Part shown: positions 1-5,162 of the stretch, one piece after another
How the letters are laid out: each line of letters opens with the position of its first letter
Numbering within the stretch: the stretch's first letter is position 1
NCBI GenBank assembly: GCA_937974465.1
Contig: CALJWY010000222.1
Span: 1-5,162, forward strand
DNA length: 5,162 nucleotides
Source: an uncultured Lysobacterales bacterium
GTDB lineage: Bacteria; Pseudomonadota; Gammaproteobacteria; Xanthomonadales; SZUA-36
Reading direction: 5' to 3'
Notes under the pieces: generated by a model
Database searches by the model: none
Seen by the model: the letters and a program-made list of their open reading frames with translations, nothing else
Told to the model about the DNA's origin: nothing
Position numbers and translations under genes: made by a program

Positions 1-462
1 ATGGGGTTTTCGGTTCACGTGGCTGAATCTGCTCATAAATTGAAATTTCTGGGTAACGCCGCTTATACACTGGCTACGCTTTGGAAAATGCTGGCCTTGA
101 AAAGCTACCCGCTTGTGCTGGAGCTGGATGGCAAAGTCATCAATTGCGACAATGTGTTTGTGACCATCTCAAATACGCGTTACACCGGCACGCACTTCAT
201 GATTGCACCTCAAGCAGAGATTGATGATGGCCAACTGCTTGTTACCCTTCTCGAACCCTTGCCACGGCGACGCCTGTTGAATTTGTTTCCAACCATTTAC
301 TCTGGCCGGCATATTGAGTACCAAGAGGTATCCACCTACAAGGCGGCCAGCATAAAAATATTATCTCCCGCTGGTATGCAACTGGCTCCGGATGGCGAGT
401 TCATGGGCAAGTCGCCTGCTGAAGTTTCCTGTTTGCCTCGGAGTCTGAGCATTTTTATGTAG
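1..462 (+). CDS. YegS/DgkB-family lipid (diacylglycerol) kinase, C-terminal part, 5' end outside window
   Basis: This is the C-terminal domain of a YegS/BmrU/DgkB-type lipid kinase, a family that phosphorylates diacylglycerol or related membrane lipids with ATP. The visible 153 residues include the stretch NTRYTGTHFMIAPQAEIDDG (about 58-77), which fits the family pattern of Asn, small residues, 'AP.A..DDG', and a late 'APDGE' (129-133) that matches the conserved DGE motif supplying a catalytic glutamate. Family members are about 290-320 residues with an N-terminal ATP-binding domain carrying GGDGT. That domain is absent here, and the first residues (MGFSVHVAE) match the middle of the family, where a glycine-phenylalanine segment starts the second domain. 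The ATG at position 1 is therefore very probably an internal methionine and the gene is cut by the window edge. It ends with TAG. The lipid substrate cannot be told from the sequence. Confidence 0.85.
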   Translation: MGFSVHVAESAHKLKFLGNAAYTLATLWKMLALKSYPLVLELDGKVINCDNVFVTISNTRYTGTHFMIAPQAEIDDGQLLVTLLEPLPRRRLLNLFPTIYSGRHIEYQEVSTYKAASIKILSPAGMQLAPDGEFMGKSPAEVSCLPRSLSIFM

Positions 463-645
463 CTGGTCTGTGGTCTCGGTGAGCCATGTCAAGCGGTGTA
501 ATCAACCACCGAATTGGCGAATTTTACCGATTGATAACGTTTATCGGCCTGCATAGCAACCTTTCACACCCTGGACTCGTCATAAATAAAGGACAGACGG
601 TATTGTCCACCTGAATTAAGGACCGGCAATATCTTGGCTTTATTC

Positions 646-663
646 TTGCATACATGTTTGCAA
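646..663. promoter_or_regulatory. 18-bp near-perfect palindrome upstream of the DUF4097 gene (candidate operator)
   Basis: TTGCATACATGTTTGCAA reads the same on both strands except for one mismatched pair (T/T, fifth from the inner end of each arm TTGCA/TGCAA context). It ends 25 bp before the start codon at 689, where a repressor or activator site would be plausible. No good sigma-70 promoter was found around it, and I recognise no specific regulator. The function is inference from symmetry and position only. The wider gap 463-688 holds no credible ORF. It has only a weak promoter-like pair (TTGATA at 531-536, TAGCAA at 554-559) and a weak hairpin (GATAA/TTATC near 532-545), with no clear terminator for the lipid kinase. 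Confidence 0.3.
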
Positions 664-676
664 AGAAACCAAGCAT

Positions 677-682
677 AGGGAG
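677..682 (+). promoter_or_regulatory. Shine-Dalgarno site of the DUF4097 gene
   Basis: AGGGAG lies six bases before the ATG at 689, an ideal spacing. It supports that start, which is also the one that gives a complete Sec signal peptide. Confidence 0.7.
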
Positions 683-688
683 TAAAAA

Positions 689-1495
689 ATGATAAAGAAT
701 TCGACGGTTTATCCCCTTCGTTTTTGGGCAGTTGTACTGATTTGCCTACTCGCCTTCCAGATCAGCAGCGAGGCATCAGCTGATTGGTGCAAATACGAAA
801 AGAATATCGATATGACCCTGGATCTATCAGGCACTGACCAACTCGCCATATCTGCAAAGGCCGGTGATTTGAAGGTCACCGGGGTTTCCGGTTCTGACCA
901 GGCGGTCATTAAAGGCAAGGTCTGTGCATCAAAGGAGTCCTGGATGGAGGCAGCTACTGTCAATACGCAGACAGGCAAACTCGCGGAAATTAACGTCGAC
1001 CTCGCCGAGGCCACTGGCTGGTCTTTTACCGGCAACAGCTATAATTCGATGGATCTGGACATTGAAGTCCCCCAGGATCTGGCGCTGAAGGTGAAGGACA
1101 GTTCGGGTGACATGCTGCTAAAGAACACCGGCGACGTGAGCGTTAAGGATAGCTCTGGCGACATCGAAATTGAGGGGGCCCGTGGTTCGGTCTCGATACA
1201 GGATTCTTCAGGGGACATTGATATAGACGAGGCAGCCGGTGACCTGACCATTGTGTCCGACAGTTCCGGTGATGTGGACGCCAACGATATTGGTGGCAAT
1301 GTACTGGTGGAGAAAGACAGCTCCGGTGACCTGCGTTTTACAGACATCGGCCATGATGTCGTGGTCGAACGCGACTCATCCGGCGATATCACGGTCACCA
1401 GCGTGGGTGGTGATTTCCGTGTACTCAAGGATGGCAGCGGCAGCATCCGCTCAAACAATGTGACCGGTGAGGTTCACCTTCCAGACGACGACTAA
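689..1495 (+). CDS. Secreted DUF4097-type beta-repeat protein with DSSGD ladder
   Basis: A 268-residue exported protein of the DUF4097 ('putative adhesin') type; the molecular function is not known. Residues 1-31 form a Sec signal peptide: a short basic start, a hydrophobic core (about 13-24) and an A-S-A site, with cleavage likely after residue 31. The mature part carries two cysteines (34 and 79) that could form a disulfide. From residue 137 the chain is a ladder of seven units that begin DSSGD (137, 154, 172, 191, 210, 229) and end with a degenerate DGSGS (248). Spacing is 17, 18, then a regular 19 residues, with alternating hydrophobic positions between. This pattern suits a right-handed beta-solenoid with one turn per unit. 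The protein is rich in Asp and ends in DDD. It has no lipobox and no C-terminal membrane anchor, so it is probably periplasmic or released. A good Shine-Dalgarno supports the start. It is probably transcribed alone, since the gene downstream faces it. Confidence 0.8.
   Translation: MIKNSTVYPLRFWAVVLICLLAFQISSEASADWCKYEKNIDMTLDLSGTDQLAISAKAGDLKVTGVSGSDQAVIKGKVCASKESWMEAATVNTQTGKLAEINVDLAEATGWSFTGNSYNSMDLDIEVPQDLALKVKDSSGDMLLKNTGDVSVKDSSGDIEIEGARGSVSIQDSSGDIDIDEAAGDLTIVSDSSGDVDANDIGGNVLVEKDSSGDLRFTDIGHDVVVERDSSGDITVTSVGGDFRVLKDGSGSIRSNNVTGEVHLPDDD
1097..1486 (+). repeat. Seven in-frame degenerate repeats encoding DSSGD units
   Basis: Units start at 1097, 1148, 1202, 1259, 1316, 1373 and 1430. 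They are 51 and 54 bases long at first, then 57 bases each. The protein motif is kept while the DNA has diverged: the two serines are written AGT-TCG, AGC-TCT, TCT-TCA, AGT-TCC, AGC-TCC and TCA-TCC in the first six units. The repeats are therefore old and held by selection on the protein, not a recent tandem duplication. Confidence 0.8.
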
Positions 1496-1504
1496 ACGGG
1501 ACAG

Positions 1505-2629
1505 CTATTTGCCCATGCACTGCGTGGTCTTGCAAACCACGGCGCCAAGGGTCCAGTCCAAAATACTTTTTTCAGACCCTGGGGAAACACCCAGGGTCCT
1601 TAAAAGATCCTCCAGGTAAATCGCTCGAAAACACGAGGAATAGGGTTCAAAACCACTATCCAGCCCCAGTCTGCAAAAGTGTTCTATATCAAGTTCCTGC
1701 ATATACTGGAATGCGCCCGCCAGGTACCAGCGCAAATCCTGCCTCTCACCTACGCTGAAGGCCTCCCGTTCGTCTCGTACAGGTACCGAAGCCGCACAAT
1801 CCGACACTTGCCAGGCGGGATTGCCCTTACCTGCACCCCTGGCACAGGCCGGGACAGACCCGAACGTCTTCCAGGCCTCATCCTGGCCCCAGCCCAGGAA
1901 TGAGTAACTGGCAATCGCTACATCGCTGCCCTTTACCCTGACCACACGCGACCCAGGGCAATCTTCACAGGGATACGTCAACTGCACGGATGCGCCACCC
2001 ATTTCCACCATGCCAAACCTGTCATCTGCCTGCTCTTCACGAATCGCCAACCACGAATACAGACCTTCTTCAATGCCGCTAATCGTGCGGGTTGTTACCT
2101 CGATACCAACGCTTTGGCTCAAGGCCTCGTTGAGTTGGTTCCATAGTAGTTCGCTGGCGGCAGCATTCTCCTGCTCAGCCATGCGCATGCCGGCAGTGGC
2201 GAATACGCTGGCAGCTTTGAGTCGGCACCGTGTTCGCCAGTCAAACGCGGGCACCCGGCGATTACCTGCATTGTTTAAAAAGCCACCCCGGCGCATGTCT
2301 TCCAGTGATGCCACCAGGTCATCAACCACTTGGTCTATATCAGATAAGTCTTTACCGCGGGTGCCACGCACCGGGTCTGCCAGTGCATCCGTGCGTGGGC
2401 CAGCGTGCTTAAGCCAGCCATCCGCAGTCTGTTCATAGATGTAAAGCCGTGTCCCCTTGCTGCCTGCATCAAAAATGATGTGACACTCGGGCAGATCAGG
2501 AATTGCGCTTTGAACCTGGACCTGGGATTTGCAAGCACCAATAAAAATCATGAGTACTGCAAACAACGCAGCTAACCATGGTCTGGCCTTATCGACATTC
2601 TGATATAAATGGATAATGTTTGGGGTCAC
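1505..2629 (-). CDS. GDA1/CD39-family nucleoside triphosphate diphosphohydrolase (apyrase), predicted lipoprotein
   Basis: Apyrases of this family hydrolyse extracytoplasmic nucleoside tri- and diphosphates to monophosphate and phosphate, using a divalent metal. Numbered from the GTG at 2629 (374 residues), the apyrase conserved regions appear in order: ACR1 DAGSKGT (54-60), ACR2 ATAGMR (144-149), ACR3 ISGIEEG (183-189, with the likely catalytic glutamate at 187 or 188), ACR4 EMGGASVQ (209-216) and ACR5 DWTLG (358-362). The N-terminus has a hydrophobic segment ending IGAC, a lipobox with the lipidated cysteine at 33, so the enzyme is probably membrane-anchored and faces the periplasm or outside. 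Ten further cysteines, including CEDC at 221-224, suit an oxidised compartment. ACR1 has Lys where Ser or Thr is usual, and ACR4 has Glu where Asp is usual. An in-frame TTG at 2680 would add 17 residues; GTG is preferred because a candidate promoter places transcription start near 2661. Neither start has a clear ribosome site. Nucleotide or phosphate scavenging is an inference. Confidence 0.88.
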   Translation of the reverse strand: MTPNIIHLYQNVDKARPWLAALFAVLMIFIGACKSQVQVQSAIPDLPECHIIFDAGSKGTRLYIYEQTADGWLKHAGPRTDALADPVRGTRGKDLSDIDQVVDDLVASLEDMRRGGFLNNAGNRRVPAFDWRTRCRLKAASVFATAGMRMAEQENAAASELLWNQLNEALSQSVGIEVTTRTISGIEEGLYSWLAIREEQADDRFGMVEMGGASVQLTYPCEDCPGSRVVRVKGSDVAIASYSFLGWGQDEAWKTFGSVPACARGAGKGNPAWQVSDCAASVPVRDEREAFSVGERQDLRWYLAGAFQYMQELDIEHFCRLGLDSGFEPYSSCFRAIYLEDLLRTLGVSPGSEKSILDWTLGAVVCKTTQCMGK

Positions 2630-2667
2630 TGGTTTGCAGAAATAATTTCGAGCATTGAGGTATGCGC

Positions 2668-2695
2668 ATAATACAGTCAAAATCAGATGTCACAA
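2668..2695 (-). promoter_or_regulatory. Candidate sigma-70 promoter for the apyrase gene
   Basis: On the minus strand TTGTGA (2695-2690, 4 of 6 matches to TTGACA) is followed after 16 bases by TATTAT (2673-2668, 5 of 6 matches to TATAAT). Transcription would start near 2661. That is inside the longer TTG reading frame but about 32 bases before the GTG at 2629, so it argues for the shorter protein. The match is by eye only. Confidence 0.4.
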
Positions 2696-2707
2696 GTGGG
2701 TTTTAAG

Positions 2708-2722
2708 AATAAATAAATAAAT
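2708..2722 (+). repeat. Short AATA tetranucleotide repeat running into the sulfotransferase start codon
   Basis: A period-4 run (AAT, then AAAT three times) covers 15 bases and ends in the first two bases of the ATG at 2721. It occupies the place where a Shine-Dalgarno would lie, and no purine-rich site is seen there. The AT-rich leader could aid translation by staying unstructured. With fewer than four copies, length variation is possible but not shown. Confidence 0.6.
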
Positions 2723-3347
2723 GTTGATATCCGACAGTCACAAATTTATTTTTTTACGTATGCGTAAAGTCGCCAGCACCAGCATGCAGGCCATATTGCG
2801 ACCACTGTGCATTCCGGAACCCACTGGCAGGCTTGCACATATTCTGAGCAGGACCAGGCTGAGGTGGGATTATCACGGGTATGTATTCCGCGCCCATGAA
2901 AACATCCTGGCCGCCAAGCGACGTATGCCGGCGGAGCGGTTCGAAAGTTACTTCAAATTCGCCTTTGTCCGTAACCCATGGGAACGGCTGGTTTCAGAAT
3001 ACGAATTTATTTTGACCAGGCCGGAGCACGGGCGTTACAAGCGCGTCAAAGCGCTGGATAGCTTCACCGCGTTTATTCACATGCAGATCCCGCGCGGTGA
3101 CGCTTACCAGACCAACATGCTCTGCGACCGCAAGGGCCACATGCTGATGGATTTTGTCGGCAAACTGGAAAACCTGGATCAGGACTGGAAGACAGCCTGC
3201 ACCATGGGCGGCATACCATACCAGGCACTACCGCGTAAAAATGTCACCGCGCGCAAGCCATTCCAGGAGTACTACGATGCCGACAGTATTGCACTGGTGG
3301 CCAAGCACTGGGCGCGGGAAATCGAGTTATTCGATTATCGATATTAG
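2721..3347 (+). CDS. Sulfotransferase family protein (Sulfotransfer_2-like, PAPS-dependent)
   Basis: Sulfotransferases of this fold move a sulfuryl group from PAPS to a hydroxyl or amino group, often on a carbohydrate. The 208-residue protein opens with a first beta strand HKFIFLRM and then RKVASTSM (15-22), matching the 5'-phosphosulfate loop. FVRNPWERLVSEYEF (82-96) matches the 3'-phosphate binding segment with Arg84 and Ser92. Further family-like parts are DFVGKLENLDQDW (144-156) and a C-terminal YYDADSIALVAKHWAREIELFDYRY-like helix and tail (residues 184-208), so the protein appears complete. An in-frame TAA lies directly before the ATG, which fixes the longest start. No Shine-Dalgarno is visible. 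There is no signal peptide or membrane segment, so it is likely cytoplasmic. It is divergent from the apyrase gene and convergent with trxC, with no PAPS-synthesis or glycan genes in view. The acceptor is unknown. Isolated genes of this kind are often horizontally exchanged, but nothing here proves that. Confidence 0.85.
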   Translation: MLISDSHKFIFLRMRKVASTSMQAILRPLCIPEPTGRLAHILSRTRLRWDYHGYVFRAHENILAAKRRMPAERFESYFKFAFVRNPWERLVSEYEFILTRPEHGRYKRVKALDSFTAFIHMQIPRGDAYQTNMLCDRKGHMLMDFVGKLENLDQDWKTACTMGGIPYQALPRKNVTARKPFQEYYDADSIALVAKHWAREIELFDYRY

Positions 3348-3372
3348 CGCCCTGCCTTAAACCAGGTCATTG

Positions 3373-3395
3373 GCTGGTCAAACCAGCTGGCTTTT
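3373..3395 (+). terminator. Possible terminator hairpin between sulfotransferase and trxC
   Basis: GCTGGT-CAA-ACCAGC is a perfect 6-bp stem with a 3-base loop (3373-3387), extendable by G-U pairs. It is followed four bases later by TTTT on the plus strand, so it could end the sulfotransferase transcript. The hairpin lies across the trxC stop codon. On the minus strand no T-run follows, so it would be a poor terminator for trxC. Confidence 0.3.
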
Positions 3396-3815
3396 CACCC
3401 ATTGTTCGATCTGACCGCCCATCATCGCCCCGGATTGACGTGCGATTTCCTTGCCGCCCCTGAACAGGATCATTGTCGGAATGCTTCGAATATCAAATTG
3501 TGCGGCAATCTGCTGTTCTTTTTCCGTGTTCAGCTTGGCAAGCCTTACATTGGGCTCAAGCGCCGCAGCTGCCTTTTCGAACGCTGGCGCCATCATTTTG
3601 CATGGACCGCACCAGTCTGCCCAAAAATCAACCAATACCGGGATTTCGCTGTTGGTGATCTGGCTGTGAAAGCTGGCGGTTGTTAATTCGACCGGCCTGG
3701 ATGCAAAGATATCTTTGCTGCATTTGCCACAATGGGGATTGTCATCCAGACGATCTGCCGGAATGCGGTTCACGGCACCGCAGTGAGGACAAACGACTTT
3801 TTTTGAAACACTCAT
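3378..3815 (-). CDS. trxC: Thioredoxin 2 with N-terminal zinc ribbon
   Basis: Thioredoxin 2 is a cytoplasmic protein-disulfide reductase that is recharged by thioredoxin reductase and helps in the oxidative stress response. The 145-residue product has the diagnostic N-terminal zinc site CPHC (9-12) and CGKC (29-32), then a thioredoxin fold with the active site WCGPC (68-72) inside FWADWCGPCKMMAP, and the cis-proline loop SIPT (Pro113). Length matches the family (about 140 residues). The start is the ATG at 3815, preceded by AAGGG seven bases upstream. A TTG-started extension to 3884 would add 23 residues that do not belong to the family. The gene runs in the same direction as the ThrE gene with a 115-bp gap holding its own candidate promoter, so it is probably transcribed independently. 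E. coli trxC is under OxyR; I did not find a clear OxyR-type site here. Confidence 0.95.
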   Translation of the reverse strand: MSVSKKVVCPHCGAVNRIPADRLDDNPHCGKCSKDIFASRPVELTTASFHSQITNSEIPVLVDFWADWCGPCKMMAPAFEKAAAALEPNVRLAKLNTEKEQQIAAQFDIRSIPTMILFRGGKEIARQSGAMMGGQIEQWVKSQLV

Positions 3816-3836
3816 GTTTTCACCCTTCCCTGACCT

Positions 3837-3847
3837 GGACATTGTCC
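3837..3847. promoter_or_regulatory. Inverted repeat GGACA-T-TGTCC in the trxC leader
   Basis: Perfect 5-bp arms around one base, 22 bp before the trxC start codon. It could be a protein-binding site or a small leader structure. The same arms occur with an 8-base spacer at 591-608 upstream of the DUF4097 gene, which may be coincidence. Confidence 0.2.
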
Positions 3848-3870
3848 GGGACTGTCTATTAGCGGGCCCC

Positions 3871-3884
3871 TTGGAGATCCCCAA
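3871..3884. promoter_or_regulatory. 14-bp near-palindrome over the predicted trxC transcription start (candidate operator)
   Basis: TTGGAGATCCCCAA is symmetric except for one pair. It lies directly downstream of the candidate -10 element at 3887-3892, over the predicted transcription start near 3880, a typical place for a repressor. The regulator is unknown. Confidence 0.3.
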
Positions 3885-3886
3885 TA

Positions 3887-3915
3887 AATTTAAGGATCAG
3901 GGCCTTACGATTCAA
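3887..3915 (-). promoter_or_regulatory. Candidate sigma-70 promoter of trxC
   Basis: On the minus strand TTGAAT (3915-3910, 4 of 6) and TAAATT (3892-3887, 4 of 6) are separated by the ideal 17 bases. It lies between the ThrE stop codon and trxC and would give a leader of about 65 bases. The match is by eye and moderate. Confidence 0.35.
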
Positions 3916-3930
3916 GGGCTGTTTGCTTGC

Positions 3931-5162
3931 CTAGTGTCCCTTGCGAGGTGGTAACAGGGTGTTACCAAACAACCAGCCACCGACCAGCGAGATGAGCAAA
4001 CGCATGGCCAACAGGCTTGTATCGCCGAGACTGGCCCCTCCGTCGAGCAAAAATGCGGTTGCACCATGGTAACCAATGGTCCCCGGCACCAACAGTATGA
4101 CACCGGGCACACGGATCAGGGCGCCGGTCTGTTTAAAGTTGCGGCCATACAGGTTGGCAAGGATAGCGATCGACATGGACGCCAGCAAAACACCAAATTC
4201 GAAACCACCAGCTGCGACACCGGCACGACTGACCATGTAACTGATGATCGCCGCCAGCATTGCAATATGAAAATCCTTCTTTCGTACTGAGAACAAAACG
4301 GCAAAACTGAATGCTGCCGCGAGCAACGCGGGCCACCGGAACCAGTCAGGCGGTGACAATAACTGGCTCGTTGCCGAGACATCGGTCGACCAGCCAAACC
4401 ACCCAACCACCACGCTCCCCACCAACACCCCAAGTGACAATTTCAGCAAGGTGACGAAAGCACCGGCCAGCCTTGCGGAACCGGATGCCAGGTGGTCGGT
4501 CGACAATTCGGTCACTGCAACGGTCAGGCCAAGACCGGGGATCAGCACAATCAGGCTGGACATGATGATGACAAATACGTCCAGCCCCGGCACCAGGCTG
4601 TTGATACCAAACACCAGGAATGTGCTGAACAACGCGGCAACCGCTTCCAGGCCACCCTCCCGCAAGGAGTCGCCGGCCTTTGTCACCAGCACTCCCAGCA
4701 AGGAACCGGTGAGCGCAGCCACGGCGATACCGGGCCAACTGGCGCTGAGCATGACCGCGACTGAACCACGGGCCAGGCCCCAGCATAGTATCTGCAACCA
4801 CGATGGATATAGTCGCTCGGGTTGCCAGTGCTTAAGGTCTGCATGTGCCTCTTCAATGCTGGTTTCATCATCCAGCAAGCGGTGCCCCAGGCTGTAAAGC
4901 TCCGCGGTATTGGCAAGGTTAATTGCAGATGGCGTCATGCGTTCCAACTGGATCGGAATCGGCCGGTTGTCGTCCTCATCATCCTGGTACTGGAAAGACA
5001 GGAATATGGATGTTGGGCTTGAAAGCGGCTGGCAAACAAAGCCCAGCTTGTCGGATAGTTCAGTCATCATGCGTTCGAACAGATGCGCAGGCACACCTGC
5101 TGCATGCAGCTGACGCGCGTAACGTTTCAGGAAGCGCACTTCCAAGGGTAGCTGGTTGATCA
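3931..5162 (-). CDS. ThrE-family threonine/serine exporter, fused two-domain form, 5' end at or beyond the window edge
   Basis: Inner-membrane exporters of the ThrE family expel threonine, serine and possibly related solutes. Numbered from the TTG at 5145, residues 1-110 are a soluble N-terminal region with amphipathic start (RFLKRYARQLHAAGVPAHLFE). Then about ten hydrophobic segments follow, near 115-134, 137-155, 166-184, 188-206, 226-249, 272-287, 292-308, 313-332, 343-360 and 376-396. The first five with the soluble part correspond to the ThrE domain, including the family signature PGLGLTVAVTELSTDHLASG (203-222). The last five correspond to the ThrE_2 (YjjB-like) domain, so this is the fused form, whereas E. 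coli has separate YjjP and YjjB. The frame is open through INQLP up to the right edge, and the last two window bases could be the TG of an NTG codon, so the true start is probably at or outside the edge. The protein ends in a basic RKGH tail. Substrate is inferred from family only. Confidence 0.87.
   Translation of the reverse strand, partial: INQLPLEVRFLKRYARQLHAAGVPAHLFERMMTELSDKLGFVCQPLSSPTSIFLSFQYQDDEDDNRPIPIQLERMTPSAINLANTAELYSLGHRLLDDETSIEEAHADLKHWQPERLYPSWLQILCWGLARGSVAVMLSASWPGIAVAALTGSLLGVLVTKAGDSLREGGLEAVAALFSTFLVFGINSLVPGLDVFVIIMSSLIVLIPGLGLTVAVTELSTDHLASGSARLAGAFVTLLKLSLGVLVGSVVVGWFGWSTDVSATSQLLSPPDWFRWPALLAAAFSFAVLFSVRKKDFHIAMLAAIISYMVSRAGVAAGGFEFGVLLASMSIAILANLYGRNFKQTGALIRVPGVILLVPGTIGYHGATAFLLDGGASLGDTSLLAMRLLISLVGGWLFGNTLLPPRKGH

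Noticed and set aside
1..3. ATG at position 1 as a real start of the lipid kinase
   Set aside because: The protein would lack the whole ATP-binding domain, and its first residues match the middle of the family.
1039..1458. Minus-strand open frame with repeated SPELS-like motifs opposite the DUF4097 gene
   Set aside because: It is the antisense reading of the DSSGD repeats; the plus strand has a signal peptide, ribosome site and family pattern.
1097..1486. DSSGD repeats as a CRISPR-like array
   Set aside because: The DNA of the units is diverged, the spacing is a multiple of three, and the reading frame continues through them.
1523..1541. Hairpin CGTGGT-CTTGCAA-ACCACG as a terminator for the DUF4097 gene
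   Set aside because: No T-run follows on either strand and it lies inside the apyrase coding region.
3816..3884. Longer trxC start (TTG at 3884)
   Set aside because: The added 23 residues do not match thioredoxin 2, and the ATG at 3815 has a Shine-Dalgarno at good spacing. The predicted transcription start also lies near 3880.
4451..4897. Plus-strand open frame inside the ThrE gene
   Set aside because: It is a shadow of the membrane protein; no ribosome site or recognisable domain.
5143..5145. TTG as the true start of the ThrE gene
   Set aside because: The frame stays open to the window edge (INQLP before it), no ribosome site precedes the TTG, and the last two bases could belong to an NTG start codon at the edge.
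1..5162. A new multi-gene defence or biosynthetic system
   Set aside because: Genes alternate in strand, belong to unrelated known families and share no operon, so no system is supported.

Overview
The window looks like ordinary chromosomal DNA from a Gram-negative bacterium, most likely a gammaproteobacterium. The signs are a zinc-ribbon thioredoxin 2, a fused ThrE-type exporter, an exported lipoprotein, a Sec signal peptide, moderate GC and Shine-Dalgarno sites before some genes. The taxonomic call is inference. I see no tRNA, rRNA, CRISPR array, insertion sequence or phage gene.

Layout from left to right: (1) the C-terminal half of a YegS/DgkB-type lipid kinase, cut by the left edge (+); (2) a 226-bp intergenic region with an 18-bp near-palindrome; (3) a secreted DUF4097-type beta-repeat protein built on a DSSGD ladder (+); (4) a predicted lipoprotein of the GDA1/CD39 nucleoside-triphosphate diphosphohydrolase (apyrase) family, convergent with gene 3 and only 9 bp away (-); (5) a small Sulfotransfer_2-like sulfotransferase divergent from the apyrase across a short AT-rich gap (+); (6) trxC, convergent with the sulfotransferase, with a hairpin across its stop codon (-); (7) a ThrE-family threonine/serine exporter cut by the right edge (-).

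Gene order is + + - + - -, so most genes are probably transcribed alone and do not form one pathway. Common themes are the cell envelope (lipid kinase, secreted repeat protein, lipoprotein apyrase, exporter) and general housekeeping (TrxC). The sulfotransferase has no visible PAPS-synthesis or glycan genes beside it.

I found no convincing new multi-gene system. The points most worth a second look are the eukaryotic-type apyrase made as a lipoprotein with two altered active-site loop residues, the regular DSSGD ladder with scrambled serine codons, the start-site ambiguity of the apyrase, and several palindromes upstream of genes.
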